A stretch of 64,000 nucleotides of DNA, taken from NCBI RefSeq assembly GCF_020149765.1, contig NZ_CP083809.1, forward strand, positions 2,728,001 to 2,792,000, written 5' to 3'. The notes below the pieces were generated by a model. It did no database searches, was not told where the DNA came from, and saw nothing but the letters and a program-made list of their open reading frames with translations. Made by a program: the position numbers and the translations under genes. Positions 53,914-63,601 of the stretch are shown here, piece after piece; the stretch's first letter is position 1, and every line of letters begins with the position of its first letter. Source of the DNA: Pantoea agglomerans (lineage in GTDB: Bacteria; Pseudomonadota; Gammaproteobacteria; Enterobacterales; Enterobacteriaceae).

Positions 53914-55263
53914 TTACGCGGTTCCGGTTTTCTTCGCAGCCGGACGACGCGACGGACGCGCAGGCTTAGCGCCCTGCTCCGACTGGCTCTGACGGCGCGG
54001 CTGCGGCGCACGTTTGTCGCCCTGCGGACGTGAAGATGACGGCGCGCCGCCCTGTCCACGACCGCGACCGCGCGGCTGCTGTTGCTGGCCGCGACCGTTC
54101 TGAATCGGCTCCGCCTTGATGCTCGGATCCGGCTCGTAGCCCGGTACCGCCATGCGCGGGATCTCGCGCTTCAGCAGTCGCTCGATATCGCGCAGCAGCT
54201 TGTGCTCATCCACGCAGACTAACGAGAGCGCGGCGCCGGTTGCGGCGGCGCGGCCGGTACGGCCGATGCGGTGTACATAATCTTCCGCCACGTTCGGCAG
54301 CTCATAGTTCACCACGTGCGGCAGCTCTTCGATATCGAGACCGCGCGCGGCGATATCGGTCGCCACCAGCACGCGGATGGCACCGGTTTTAAAGTCGGCC
54401 AGCGCGCGGGTACGGGCGCCCTGGCTTTTATTGCCGTGGATCGCCGCGGCGGTGATGCCGTCTTTATTCAGCTGTTCTGCCAGGTGGTTGGCGCCGTGCT
54501 TGGTGCGGGTAAAGACCAGCACCTGCTGCCAGTTACCTTCGCCGATCAGCTGCGAGAGCAGCTCCCGCTTGCGCTTTTTGTCGACGAAATGCACCAGCTG
54601 CGATACCTGCTCAGAGGCGGTATTGCGGCGCGCCACTTCGACCTGCTCCGGGTTATGCAGCAGTTTTTCCGCCAGCGTTTTGATGTCGTCGGAGAAGGTT
54701 GCGGAGAAGAGCAGGTTCTGACGCTTCGCCGGCAGTTTGGCCAGCACGCGACGGATATCGTGGATAAAGCCCATGTCCAGCATGCGATCCGCTTCGTCCA
54801 GCACCAGCACTTCGATCTGCGACAGATCGACCGCGTTCTGGTGCTCCAGGTCGAGCAGGCGGCCCGGCGTGGCGACCAGAATGTCGACGCCGCCGCGCAG
54901 TTTCATCATCTGCGGGTTAATGCTGACGCCGCCGAATACCACCAGCGAACGCAGTTCAAGATATTTGCTGTAGTCGCGCACGTTTTCGCCGATCTGGGCG
55001 GCCAGCTCGCGCGTCGGCGTCAGGATCAGGGCGCGTACCGGACGGCGGCCGCGGCCCGATGCAGCCGTCGTTGAGAGTTTTTGCAGCAGCGGCAGCGTAA
55101 AGCCGGCGGTTTTGCCGGTACCGGTCTGCGCGCTGGCCAGCAGATCGCGCCCGGACAGCACCACAGGGATCGCCTGGCGCTGGATAGGCGTAGGTTCACG
55201 GTAGCCCTGTTCAGCGACCGCACGCAAAATATCGGCGCTCAGGCCGAGAGAGTCAAAAGACAT
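53914..55263 (-). CDS. rhlE: ATP-dependent RNA helicase RhlE
   Basis: DEAD-box RNA helicase that acts in ribosome assembly and RNA decay. Q motif ([11 protein letters not shown]), Walker [10 protein letters not shown] (about residues 44-52), DEAD ([13 protein letters not shown]), SAT and HRIGRTGRA are in order. The C-terminal tail (about 385-449) is rich in Gln, Pro, Arg and Gly and basic, suited to RNA binding. It runs into dusC. Confidence 0.95.
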   Translation of the reverse strand: MSFDSLGLSADILRAVAEQGYREPTPIQRQAIPVVLSGRDLLASAQTGTGKTAGFTLPLLQKLSTTAASGRGRRPVRALILTPTRELAAQIGENVRDYSKYLELRSLVVFGGVSINPQMMKLRGGVDILVATPGRLLDLEHQNAVDLSQIEVLVLDEADRMLDMGFIHDIRRVLAKLPAKRQNLLFSATFSDDIKTLAEKLLHNPEQVEVARRNTASEQVSQLVHFVDKKRKRELLSQLIGEGNWQQVLVFTRTKHGANHLAEQLNKDGITAAAIHGNKSQGARTRALADFKTGAIRVLVATDIAARGLDIEELPHVVNYELPNVAEDYVHRIGRTGRAAATGAALSLVCVDEHKLLRDIERLLKREIPRMAVPGYEPDPSIKAEPIQNGRGQQQQPRGRGRGQGGAPSSSRPQGDKRAPQPRRQSQSEQGAKPARPSRRPAAKKTGTA

Positions 55264-55419
55264 TAAGTGTTTTACTCCGGTCCGCCCTGACCGCGATTCA
55301 CGGTGTAGTTTTCAGGGGGGAAAGTGACGCCAGCCGAGGGCTAACGTGTGAAAAGGGCACAAACTACGATGCGTAAGCCAGGCAGTGTAGCAGCTTTCGT
55401 CGCGGGGTGCGAGAAAGGC

Positions 55420-55452
55420 GAAAATAACAGGGGCCGCCTTGCGGCAGCCCCC
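55420..55452 (-). terminator. Likely terminator of ybhQ
   Basis: On the minus strand GGGG-CTGCCGC, AAG loop, GCGGCCCC followed by TGTTATTTT, 20-50 bases after the ybhQ stop. The stem has a 2-base bulge. Confidence 0.55.
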
Positions 55453-55471
55453 GGATAGCGAACCCAGAAGG

Positions 55472-55864
55472 TTAGCTACGCTTCTTCTGGATGCGCCCTG
55501 CCGGCTCCTTCGCCAGCAGCGAGACCAGCGCCGGCCCTACCAGCATCACCACGCCCAGCATGCCAATCAGCAGGGCGTTGTGTATGTAGCGCGAGACGAT
55601 AAACAGCGTCATCATCGCCGCGCCAAAATAGTAGGTGGTGGTCGCTTCTTCAAGATAATCACCGATGCTACGCAAACGAACACTACGCTGCAGGACCAGC
55701 ATGGCGATAAACACCACGGCATAGGCGGCTACCAGCGTGCTGCACACTTCGATCAGAGCTTTGTGTTTCCAGCCCCAGATCAGCGCGGCGATCACCAGCG
55801 CATGCATAGCAATATGCACGCAGGTTTGTCCGGTGATGATTTGAACACGATTAGACCATTTCAT
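55472..55864 (-). CDS. ybhQ: Inner membrane protein YbhQ
   Basis: A 130-residue membrane protein with four hydrophobic helices (E. coli YbhQ is 136). MKWSNRVQIITG, LEEATTTYYFGAAMMTLFIVSR and GPALVSLLAKEP match the E. coli pattern. The start at 55864 follows AGGAGAAAAGA; 23 more codons upstream are open but not conserved. No function is known. The downstream neighbours ybhP-clsB-ybhN read in the opposite direction. Confidence 0.9.
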   Translation of the reverse strand: MKWSNRVQIITGQTCVHIAMHALVIAALIWGWKHKALIEVCSTLVAAYAVVFIAMLVLQRSVRLRSIGDYLEEATTTYYFGAAMMTLFIVSRYIHNALLIGMLGVVMLVGPALVSLLAKEPAGRIQKKRS

Positions 55865-56043
55865 TCTTTTCTCCTGGCAGACCCAACAGATCGCCCAAGT
55901 GCAACCGGCACAGGCCGGTAACGGTTTCCTCAATGTAAAGCAATTTTCGGATAACGCCCTAAATTTCCATCCTTATCCGCACCCGTTTGTGACAAAGACT
56001 ACACTTTACTTTTGTTGCTGATGAAAAGGAGTGCGTCGAGAGT

Positions 56044-56805
56044 ATGCCACAAACTAAGCAAGGATTTTCCTTTAAAGTCCTGACGATCAATACCCACAAA
56101 GGATTTACCACCTTTAACCGTCGCTTCATCCTGCCGGAACTGCGCGAAGCGGTACGCGCCACCTCAGCAGATATCGTCTTTTTGCAGGAGGTGATGGGCA
56201 CCCATGCCGTCCACCCTCTGCATCACGAGAACTGGCCGGGGACGCCGCACTACGAGTTTCTGGCTGACACCATGTGGAACGATTTCGCCTATGGCCGCAA
56301 CGCCGTCTATCCAGAAGGGCACCACGGGAACGCGATTTTGTCACGGTTTCCCATTCAGGAGTATGAAAATCGCGATATTTCTGTTGCAGGAAGTGAAAAC
56401 CGCGGCATGTTGCACTGCAAAATCAGCCTGCCGGAGCCGCACGGCACGCTACACGTTATTTGCGTGCATCTGGGCCTGAAAGAGGCGCACCGCCACGCCC
56501 AGATGAAGATGATGTGCGACATGGTGGCCTCGCTGCCGCACGACGCGCCGCTGGTAGTGGCGGGTGATTTCAACGACTGGCAGCTGCGCGCCAATCACAT
56601 TCTGAAGCATGGCGCAGGATTAAAAGAGGTTTTCAGCATGAAACACGGTCGCCCGGCGCGCACCTTCCCTGCGCGCTTTCCGCTGCTGCGGCTCGATCGT
56701 ATTTACGTACGCAACGCCACCGTCAGCCAACCCTGGGCGCTGCCGCGTAAGCCCTGGTCGCACCTGTCCGATCACGCCCCGCTCGCCGTGGAGATCCACC
56801 TATGA
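56044..56805 (+). CDS. ybhP: Endonuclease/exonuclease/phosphatase family protein YbhP
   Basis: A 253-residue EEP-fold protein, the same length as E. coli YbhP. Family motifs: [18 protein letters not shown] (Mg-binding Glu, about residue 43), [30 protein letters not shown] (about 174-182) and [12 protein letters not shown] at the C-terminus. Nuclease or phosphatase activity is possible but not known. Its 3' end overlaps clsB by four bases, giving a ybhP-clsB-ybhN operon. Confidence 0.92.
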   Translation: MPQTKQGFSFKVLTINTHKGFTTFNRRFILPELREAVRATSADIVFLQEVMGTHAVHPLHHENWPGTPHYEFLADTMWNDFAYGRNAVYPEGHHGNAILSRFPIQEYENRDISVAGSENRGMLHCKISLPEPHGTLHVICVHLGLKEAHRHAQMKMMCDMVASLPHDAPLVVAGDFNDWQLRANHILKHGAGLKEVFSMKHGRPARTFPARFPLLRLDRIYVRNATVSQPWALPRKPWSHLSDHAPLAVEIHL

Positions 56806-58046
56806 ATTTTGAATGGCGAGAAGGCAACAGTCTGCGCCTGCTGGAAAACGGCGAAGAATTTTTCCCGCGCGTATTCGGCGCGATTCAGCGCGCCGAGCGC
56901 AGCGTGATGCTGGAGACCTTTATCCTGTTTGAGGATGAGGTCGGCAACGCGCTGCACCGCGAGCTGCTGACTGCCGCGCAGCGCGGCGTAAAGATAGAGG
57001 TGATGGTGGACGGCTACGGCTCGCCGGATCTCTCCGACAAATTTGTTAACAGCCTGACGGCTGAGGGCGTGCGCTTTATCTATTACGATCCGCGTCCGCT
57101 GGTGATGGGGATGCGCACCAACGTCTTCCGCCGCCTGCACCGGAAAATCGTGGTGGTGGATGAGGTTATTGCCTTTGTTGGCGGCATTAACTTCTCCGCC
57201 GAGCACAACACCAGCTACGGCCCGGAGGCGAAGCAGGACTACGCCGTCGAGGTCAAAGGCCCCATCGTTGACGATATCACCCGCTACGTGCGTGAGGCGA
57301 TGGGCAGCGAAGCGGTAACGCGCCGCTGGTGGGGCGGCCGCTCCCATCGTCCGGCGGTTAACGCCACCCCCGGCAACGCCCAGGTGCTGTTCGTCTATCG
57401 CGACAACGACGACCACCGCGACGATATTGAAAAGCACTACCTCGATATGCTGCGCACCGCGAAAGAGGATGTGATTATCGCCAACGCCTACTTTTTCCCC
57501 GGCTATCGTCTGCTGCGCGAGATGCGCAACGCGGCGCAGCGCGGCGTGCGGGTCAGGCTAATCGTGCAGGGCGAACCCGATATGCCGATTGTTAAAGTCG
57601 GCGCGGAGCTGCTCTATAACTACCTGGTCGATGCGGGCGTTGAAGTCTATGAATATATTCGCCGCCCGCTGCACGGCAAGGTGGCGGTGCAGGATCGCCA
57701 GTGGTCGACCGTCGGCTCCAGCAACCTCGATCCGCTGAGCCTGTCGCTTAACCTTGAAGCCAATCTGATCGTCTACGATCGCGACTTCAACCAGACGCTG
57801 CGCGATAACCTGGAGCAGCTGCTGGCGAAAGATTGCCAGCGCGTGCAGGAAGATCGGCTGCCGCCGCGCAACTGGTGGCAGCTGACCAAAAGCGTGGTGG
57901 TGTTTCACTTCTTACGCCATTTCCCGGCCATCGCAGGCTGGCTTCCCGCGCACACGCCGCTGATTGCGCAGGTCGACCCGCCGGTTCAGCCGGAGATGGA
58001 GACGCAAGACCGTGTCGAAACAGACAATGAAGGGGCTAAATCCTGA
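56802..58046 (+). CDS. clsB: Cardiolipin synthase B
   Basis: Phospholipase-D-like enzyme that makes cardiolipin in the inner membrane. Two HKD motifs are visible: [20 protein letters not shown] (near residue 113) and [20 protein letters not shown] (near 290). 414 aa (E. coli 413). The start overlaps the ybhP stop and its stop shares one base with the ybhN start. Confidence 0.94.
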   Translation: MNFEWREGNSLRLLENGEEFFPRVFGAIQRAERSVMLETFILFEDEVGNALHRELLTAAQRGVKIEVMVDGYGSPDLSDKFVNSLTAEGVRFIYYDPRPLVMGMRTNVFRRLHRKIVVVDEVIAFVGGINFSAEHNTSYGPEAKQDYAVEVKGPIVDDITRYVREAMGSEAVTRRWWGGRSHRPAVNATPGNAQVLFVYRDNDDHRDDIEKHYLDMLRTAKEDVIIANAYFFPGYRLLREMRNAAQRGVRVRLIVQGEPDMPIVKVGAELLYNYLVDAGVEVYEYIRRPLHGKVAVQDRQWSTVGSSNLDPLSLSLNLEANLIVYDRDFNQTLRDNLEQLLAKDCQRVQEDRLPPRNWWQLTKSVVVFHFLRHFPAIAGWLPAHTPLIAQVDPPVQPEMETQDRVETDNEGAKS

Positions 58047-59014
58047 TGGCGGAAAAACATCCAAAGTGGAAGCTGGCGAAGAAGGTGCTGACCTGGCTCT
58101 TTTTCATTGCGGTGATTGTGCTGCTGGTGGTCTACGCGCGCAAAGTGAACTGGGAAGATGTCTATAACGTCATCGTCAACTATAACCGCCTCGCGGTGCT
58201 GAGCGCTGTCGCGCTGGTGATCGTCAGCTACCTGACCTACGGCTGTTATGATCTGATCGGCCGCGCCTACTGCGGCCACAAGCTGGCGAAGCGGCAGGTG
58301 ATGCTGGTCTCCTTTATCTGCTACGCCTTTAACCTGACGCTAAGCACCTGGGTTGGCGGCGTGGCGATGCGCTACCGGCTCTATTCGCGGCTGGGGCTGG
58401 ACAGCGCCACCATCACGCGCATCTTCTCGCTCAGCATCGCCACCAACTGGCTCGGCTATATCCTGCTGGCGGGGGTGGTGTTCAGCGCCGGCATGGTGCC
58501 GATCCCCGGCGGCTGGTTTATCGGCGAGACGACGCTGCGCATTATCGGCGTCGTACTGCTGGCGGTGGTGGCGATCTTTCTCTGGGCCTGCGCCTTTTCT
58601 AAGCGCCGCAAGTGGACTATCCGGCGTCAGACGCTGCAGCTGCCGTCGCTGCGCATGGCGCTGTTTCAGTTCGCTGTCTCTTCCGCTAACTGGCTGGTGA
58701 TGGGCGCGATTATCTGGCTGCTGCTGGCGCGTCAGGTGGATTACCCTGTTGTGCTCGGCGTGCTGCTGATCAGCAGTATCGCCGGGGTGATTATTCATAT
58801 TCCGGCCGGGATTGGCGTACTGGAGGCGGTGTTCCTGGCGCTGCTGAGCGGACAGCATGCGTCGCACGGCACCATTATCGCCGCGCTGCTCGCCTATCGT
58901 GTGCTCTATTTCATCCTGCCGCTGCTGCTGGCGCTGGTGCTCTATCTGATGCTGGAGAGTCGCGCGAAGCATCTGCGCGCGAAGAATGAACAGAAACTGC
59001 AGAAGAGTGCCTAG
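58046..59014 (+). CDS. ybhN: Flippase-like membrane protein YbhN
   Basis: A 322-residue polytopic protein of the UPF0104/LPG-synthase transmembrane family. It has about eight helices and the segments YGCYDLIGRAYCGH and NLTLSTWVGGVAMRYRLYSRLGL (near 100-122), typical of the family. Family members move lipids or are of unknown function. Position next to clsB suggests a lipid role (inference). A bidirectional hairpin follows. Confidence 0.92.
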   Translation: MAEKHPKWKLAKKVLTWLFFIAVIVLLVVYARKVNWEDVYNVIVNYNRLAVLSAVALVIVSYLTYGCYDLIGRAYCGHKLAKRQVMLVSFICYAFNLTLSTWVGGVAMRYRLYSRLGLDSATITRIFSLSIATNWLGYILLAGVVFSAGMVPIPGGWFIGETTLRIIGVVLLAVVAIFLWACAFSKRRKWTIRRQTLQLPSLRMALFQFAVSSANWLVMGAIIWLLLARQVDYPVVLGVLLISSIAGVIIHIPAGIGVLEAVFLALLSGQHASHGTIIAALLAYRVLYFILPLLLALVLYLMLESRAKHLRAKNEQKLQKSA

Positions 59015-59022
59015 TGCGGCAC

Positions 59023-59060
59023 TGCTCCATCCCGCCAGCCCGGCCGGGATGGAGCACTTT
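59023..59060. terminator. Hairpin between convergent ybhN and ybhL
   Basis: Perfect 12-bp stem TGCTCCATCCCG/CGGGATGGAGCA with a 10-base loop, followed by CTTT. It lies in the 51-base convergent gap. Confidence 0.75.
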
Positions 59061-59065
59061 ACCGG

Positions 59066-59773
59066 TTAACGACGGTTGCCGAAGATACGCAGCAGCATCA
59101 GGAACAGGTTGATAAAGTCGAGATAGAGCCTCAGCGCGCCCATAATTGAATAGCGGCGCAGCGACTCGCGGTCGCGCACGTCGATCTGCTCGCCAATCTG
59201 GCGCAGCTGCTGGGTATCCCAGGCGGTCAGTCCCACAAACAGCACCACGCCGATATAGGTAATTGCCCACATCAGCGCCGGGCTTTTCAGCCAGTAGTTC
59301 ACCAGCGACGCCAGCAGAATACCAATCAGCCCCATAAACAGCAGGCTGCCGAAGCGGCTGAGATCGCGTTTCGTGGTATAGCCGTAAAAGCTCATCGCGC
59401 CAAACATCCCCGCCGTGATAAAGAAGGTGCTGGCGATAGAGGTATAGGTATAGGCGATAAAGATGCTGGCCATTGTCAGCCCGGTCAGGGCGGAATAGAG
59501 CATAAACAGCCCGGTAGCAACCGCGCCGCTCAGGCGATTCACCATGCCGGAGAGCACAAAGACCACCGCCAGCTGGGCGATAATCAAACCGAAGAAGGTC
59601 ATACGGCTGGAAAAGATAAAGAACATAATGCGTTCGTTGCCTGCCGCATACCAGGCGACAAAGGCGGTGAGCAGTAACCCGCAGGTCATCCAGCCGTAGA
59701 CCTGCGCCATATAGGTTTGCAGGCCGCTGGTCGCGGGCTGCACCAGAGAATCATTGCGTGGATATCGATCCAT
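59066..59773 (-). CDS. ybhL: Bax1-inhibitor family protein YbhL
   Basis: A 235-residue BI-1/LFG/YccA-family membrane protein (E. coli YbhL is 234) with seven helices. MDRYPRNDSLVQP and ALRLYLDFINLFLMLLRIFGNRR mark both ends. The start at 59773 follows GAGGTGCATC; a further ATG at 59785 is less well placed. The family is linked to calcium leak and protease regulation; the role here is not known. Confidence 0.92.
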   Translation of the reverse strand: MDRYPRNDSLVQPATSGLQTYMAQVYGWMTCGLLLTAFVAWYAAGNERIMFFIFSSRMTFFGLIIAQLAVVFVLSGMVNRLSGAVATGLFMLYSALTGLTMASIFIAYTYTSIASTFFITAGMFGAMSFYGYTTKRDLSRFGSLLFMGLIGILLASLVNYWLKSPALMWAITYIGVVLFVGLTAWDTQQLRQIGEQIDVRDRESLRRYSIMGALRLYLDFINLFLMLLRIFGNRR

Positions 59774-59865
59774 GATGCACCTCATGTAAGTGAAAAGGCG
59801 CCGGCAAGCCGACGGATATGCCTAATTGTGGCACAGCATAGCTTAACTGACCCACAACGCGCGCT

Positions 59866-60960
59866 TCAGCGGCGCGATAAACACTGTTGGTAACGGCTGT
59901 CGACGCGCTGCGCGAACCAGGCCGTGGTGAGATTGCGGGTGATTTTCGGGCTCTCCAGCCTGATGCCCGGCAGCATCTCACGCGGCAGCGGGCGACCGGC
60001 CATCTTGTCCGCCAGCGCGAAAACCTGCTTCCAGAGCGTGCTGTCGCTGAAGCTCGCCTGCTCCCCTTTCTCCAGGTCGCGGCGAATGGCGCTGTCGCTC
60101 ATATCAATCTGCTTCGCCAGGGTGCGCACCGCCAGCTCCGTCGCGCCCGCCTTGTCCGAACCGTAAAGGATCAGATCGCCATCCAGCGCCAGCTTCATTC
60201 CGGTGGCGCGCGCCACCGCCGCCTGGAAGGCCGCGTTGCGGCTGGCGTACCAGCCGGCGTTAAAGTCGGCGAAGCGGTAGAGCGGCTTGCTGTAGTCCGC
60301 CGGATAGCCAAGCAGATGCATAATGCCAAAGTACATGCCGCCGTGGCGGGTAAAGACCTCGCGACGAATCGACCCGTCTACCGGCCACGGATAGCCTTTG
60401 GCATGGGCTTCAGCAAAGCTGATACTCACCTGCATCGGGCCGCCGGTGTGGATCGGGTTCAGGTTACCGAACAGCGTCTGCCCCATCGGCACCATATCAA
60501 TAAAGTCGTCGAAGATGGCGCTCAGCTCTTTTTCGCTGCGCACTTTGTCGAGCCGCGCCGCATAGCTCTCGCCGTTAGAGGATTTGATCAGCAGCGCGGT
60601 GCGCACCAGGAAGGCCGGCACATGCACTTTCGCCGCGCGGCGCTCAATTTCACCCCAGGCGATTTTCGACAGGCCGGGCACCGCCGCCTCGGCGCTGAAG
60701 TTCGACTCCTGATCGGACACGGCGATGGCGGCGCACAGATTGCTGACGCTGGGGTCGATCTGCTGGGTGCGGAACGCGGTGTAGATATCTGTAGCCCAGC
60801 CGGGCTTATCGCTGACGTGGGCGGGCAGCAGGCGCTGAATTTGCGCCTTGACGTCGGCCGGCTGACGCACCGGCGCCTCGGGCGTTTTTTTGCTGCTACA
60901 GCCCACCAGCACCAGCGCGGCGAGCAGTGAGAAACGTTTGAGGGATGCGGAAACTGACAT
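59866..60960 (-). CDS. DUF1615 family lipoprotein
   Basis: A 364-residue predicted outer-membrane lipoprotein. The signal peptide ends in LVGC (lipobox) near residue 21. The middle carries AVSDQESNFSAEAAVPGLSKIAWGEIE and VDGSIRREVFTRHGGMYFGIMHLL, the pattern of DUF1615. The QESNFSA segment recalls lytic-transglycosylase-type motifs, but no catalytic glutamate is proven. The start at 60960 has AAGGACAGCT; 19 more codons are open upstream. It lies divergent from a DUF1264 lipoprotein gene. Confidence 0.8.
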   Translation of the reverse strand: MSVSASLKRFSLLAALVLVGCSSKKTPEAPVRQPADVKAQIQRLLPAHVSDKPGWATDIYTAFRTQQIDPSVSNLCAAIAVSDQESNFSAEAAVPGLSKIAWGEIERRAAKVHVPAFLVRTALLIKSSNGESYAARLDKVRSEKELSAIFDDFIDMVPMGQTLFGNLNPIHTGGPMQVSISFAEAHAKGYPWPVDGSIRREVFTRHGGMYFGIMHLLGYPADYSKPLYRFADFNAGWYASRNAAFQAAVARATGMKLALDGDLILYGSDKAGATELAVRTLAKQIDMSDSAIRRDLEKGEQASFSDSTLWKQVFALADKMAGRPLPREMLPGIRLESPKITRNLTTAWFAQRVDSRYQQCLSRR

Positions 60961-61109
60961 AGCTGTCCTTGCAGGAAAACAAACCCTTACCTTAGCACCG
61001 AAGCGCGGACAAACCATCAGACAGGGCGTAAATTCCCATGCTGCCGTCGCGCTTGCGTATCGCCGTTTCTCAGCCAGGCTGAGGTTTTCTCGCGTAAAAG
61101 GAAATAGTT

Positions 61110-61895
61110 ATGCAAAAACTCTGGCTCGGTGCCGCCATTGCCCTGCTGCTCAGCGGCTGTGGCGCAAATAATACGCCCGCTCAGGTCGCCTCGCCCGGTG
61201 CGCCCACCTCGGCAAAAATGAAAGCGCTCGCCACCGGCGCAGACCTGCTGCAGTCGCGTCCGCCCATTGAGGCGATCAACACCTATCTCGACGGCTTTCA
61301 CTTCTATAACGGCGACCAGAATGGCCAGATGGAGGCGCACCACTACGTGACGGTGCTGAACGACGACGTGATGCAGGCGGTAATCTACGACGGCAACACC
61401 AAAGACGCGCGGCTGATGGGGGTGGAATACATTATCAGCGCGCGGCTCTATCAGAGCCTGCCGCCGGAAGAGAAAAAGCTGTGGCACAGCCATGAATATG
61501 AGGTGAAATCGGGCACGCTGATTGCGCCGGGCCTGCCGCAGGCGGCGGACCACGCGCTGATGGCGCGCATCGCCAACACCTACGGTAAAACCTGGCACAC
61601 CTGGCATACCGATCGCGATAAAACCCTGCCGATCGGCATACCGGCGCTGATGATGGGCTTTACCGCCGACGGCCAGCTCGATAACCGCCTGCTGGCGGAT
61701 CGCGACAAACGTTTTGCTATCGACAGCCGCAAGCTGCGGGCGTCGCGCGCCGATATTGTCACCCAGCCGGTAGTGCCGGGCGCCAACGCGTGGCAGCGCG
61801 GCGAGGTTATCCAGCTAAAACGCGTCTCCGGCGGCGGCGAACACGCTCACGGCAAGACCCATTTCGGTCCGGCGGAGCAGCTCAGCAAGCCTTAA
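61110..61895 (+). CDS. DUF1264 (OBAP-like) lipoprotein
   Basis: A 261-residue lipoprotein (lipobox LLSGC near residue 17) of the DUF1264 family, related to plant oil-body-associated proteins. The conserved HFYNGDQNGQMEAHHYVTVLN and KLWHSHEYEVKSGTLIAPGLP, with several histidines, define it. Function unknown. AAAGGAAATAGTT precedes the ATG. The last four bases overlap convergent moaE. Confidence 0.82.
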   Translation: MQKLWLGAAIALLLSGCGANNTPAQVASPGAPTSAKMKALATGADLLQSRPPIEAINTYLDGFHFYNGDQNGQMEAHHYVTVLNDDVMQAVIYDGNTKDARLMGVEYIISARLYQSLPPEEKKLWHSHEYEVKSGTLIAPGLPQAADHALMARIANTYGKTWHTWHTDRDKTLPIGIPALMMGFTADGQLDNRLLADRDKRFAIDSRKLRASRADIVTQPVVPGANAWQRGEVIQLKRVSGGGEHAHGKTHFGPAEQLSKP

Positions 61896-62344
61896 TCCCA
61901 GCGCTGCGCGGCCTGATGGTCGCTGTCGCGGGCGTCGACCCAGCGATCGCCCTGGGCGGTGGCTTCACGCTTCCAGAAAGGGGCGCGGGTTTTCAGGTAG
62001 TCCATAATAAATTCCGCGGCGGCGAAGGCGCTGCCGCGGTGCGCGCTGGTGACGCCGACAAACACAATCTCATCGCCAGGGAACAGCTCGCCGATGCGGT
62101 GGATAACGCTGACGCGCTGGAGCGGCCAGCGGCTGCGCGCCTCCTCGACAATTTCGTGCAGCGCTTTTTCCGTCATCCCCGGATAGTGCTCAAGGGTAAG
62201 CGCGGCGACGCTGTCGCCCAGATTGTGGTTGCGCACCTTGCCGGTAAAGGTCACCACCGCCCCATCTTCACTGGAGGTTGAAAGCCAGGCGTACTCGTCA
62301 GCCATGCTGAAAGGCGCCGCGCCGACGCGAATTTGCGTTGCCAT
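61892..62344 (-). CDS. moaE: Molybdopterin synthase catalytic subunit MoaE
   Basis: Large subunit of MPT synthase, which puts two sulfurs from MoaD onto cyclic pyranopterin. VRNHNLGDSVAALTLEHYPGM (about residues 38-58), HRIGELFPGDEIVFVGV and the C-terminal KTRAPFWKRE with the catalytic lysine are visible. 150 aa; the start follows GGAGG at the end of moaD (gap of one base). Confidence 0.95.
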   Translation of the reverse strand: MATQIRVGAAPFSMADEYAWLSTSSEDGAVVTFTGKVRNHNLGDSVAALTLEHYPGMTEKALHEIVEEARSRWPLQRVSVIHRIGELFPGDEIVFVGVTSAHRGSAFAAAEFIMDYLKTRAPFWKREATAQGDRWVDARDSDHQAAQRWD

Positions 62345-62345
62345 C

Positions 62346-62591
62346 CTAACCTCCCGTGACCGGCGGGAAAAACGCCACTTCGTCACCGGCCTTCAGCGGA
62401 TGTGACATCGGCACCAGGGTCTGATTTACGGCGGCCAGCAGTTTGCCCGGCTCCAGCGCCAGCGCCCAGCGATCGCCTTTTTGCGCCAGCGCAGCGCGCA
62501 GCGTCGCCACGTCGGGAAAGTCGGCGGGCATCTCCAGCGCGCTGGTGCCTGCCAGCTCGCGCACCTGGGCAAAAAACAGCACCTTAATCAT
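62346..62591 (-). CDS. moaD: Molybdopterin synthase sulfur carrier MoaD
   Basis: Ubiquitin-fold sulfur carrier, 81 aa, ending in the Gly-Gly (PVTGG) that is thiocarboxylated by Moe[21 protein letters not shown] is the family N-terminus. It overlaps moaC by eight bases and is followed directly by moaE. Confidence 0.95.
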   Translation of the reverse strand: MIKVLFFAQVRELAGTSALEMPADFPDVATLRAALAQKGDRWALALEPGKLLAAVNQTLVPMSHPLKAGDEVAFFPPVTGG

Positions 62592-63066
62592 GGGCCACCG
62601 CCTGGAAATCGCCGGACTTGCCGCCGCTTTTGCTCAGCAGGCGCAGCTGATCAATAACGATATCTTTCTGCACCGCTTTACACATGTCGTAAATGGTCAG
62701 CGCCGCCACCGACGCGGCGGTGAGCGCTTCCATTTCGACGCCGGTTTTGCCGCTCAGGCGGCAGAGAGAGGTAATGCGCACGCGCTGATGTTCCGGCTCG
62801 GCGACCAGGTTAACTTCAACTTTGCTCAGCATCAGCGGATGACAGAGCGGGATCAGCTCCCAGGTGCGCTTGGCGGCCTGAATGCCGGCGATGCGCGCCG
62901 TGGCGAAGACATCGCCTTTATGGTGGCTGCCGTCGACGATCATCTGCAGCGTCTCGGCGGCCATCAGCACCAGCGCCTCCGCGCGCGCCTCGCGCACCGT
63001 TTCCGCCTTGGCGGAGACGTCGACCATATGGGCTTCGCCCGCGGCATTAATATGTGTCAGTTGCAT
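62584..63066 (-). CDS. moaC: Cyclic pyranopterin monophosphate synthase MoaC
   Basis: Second enzyme of molybdopterin synthesis. [17 protein letters not shown] (near residues 72-88) and the C-terminal [29 protein letters not shown] pattern are family signatures; the active-site aspartate and lysine lie in DMCK. 160 aa. Four bases after the moaB stop. Confidence 0.95.
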   Translation of the reverse strand: MQLTHINAAGEAHMVDVSAKAETVREARAEALVLMAAETLQMIVDGSHHKGDVFATARIAGIQAAKRTWELIPLCHPLMLSKVEVNLVAEPEHQRVRITSLCRLSGKTGVEMEALTAASVAALTIYDMCKAVQKDIVIDQLRLLSKSGGKSGDFQAVAHD

Positions 63067-63069
63067 GGC

Positions 63070-63585
63070 TTACAGCTTCTTTAGGTGTGAAACGAAATTA
63101 CAGGGGCCGGTGCGGGCGTCGATCTGGTCGGCGATAATGCGCTCCCAGGCGCTCTCGCAGGCGCTGGTGGAGCCCGGCACGGCGAAAATCAGCGTGCCGT
63201 TAGCCATACCGGCGACGGCGCGCGACTGCAGCGTCGAGCCGCCGATATCCTCCCAGGAGAACATGCGAAACAGCTCGCCGAAACCCTCAATTTTGCGATC
63301 GAACAGCGGCTCAATCGCCTCTGGCGTATTGTTCTTCGCGTTAAATCCCGTGCCGCCGTTGATCACCACCACCTGCACATCCAGGCTGGCGATCCAGCGC
63401 GACACGATGGCGCGAATGCGGTAGCGATCTTCAGCGACGATGGCGTGATCGACCACCACGTGACCCGCTTCGTGCGCGGCAGCGCGCAGATAATCGCCGG
63501 AGGTGTCGCTGCTGGCGTCGCGTCGATCGGAAACGGTCAGCACCGCCAGGTTGACCGGAATAAATTCACCCGTAGATTTGCCCAT
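63070..63585 (-). CDS. moaB: Molybdopterin adenylyltransferase-like protein MoaB
   Basis: MogA/MoaB-fold protein. NLAVLTVSDRRDASSDTSGDYL, VVVINGGTGFNAKNNTPEAIEPL and GTLIFAVPGSTSACESAWERII are the conserved blocks. 171 aa; the start MGKSTGEFIP at 63585 is right for the family. The upstream open frame overlaps moaA and is not coding in that frame. E. coli MoaB is dispensable; MogA makes MPT-AMP. Confidence 0.94.
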   Translation of the reverse strand: MGKSTGEFIPVNLAVLTVSDRRDASSDTSGDYLRAAAHEAGHVVVDHAIVAEDRYRIRAIVSRWIASLDVQVVVINGGTGFNAKNNTPEAIEPLFDRKIEGFGELFRMFSWEDIGGSTLQSRAVAGMANGTLIFAVPGSTSACESAWERIIADQIDARTGPCNFVSHLKKL

Positions 63586-63601
63586 TGGCTCGCTCCTGAG
63601 A

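Noticed and set aside
61110..61895. Haem-uptake or metal-binding function for the DUF1264 lipoprotein
   Set aside because: Histidine-rich composition alone is not evidence; function left open.
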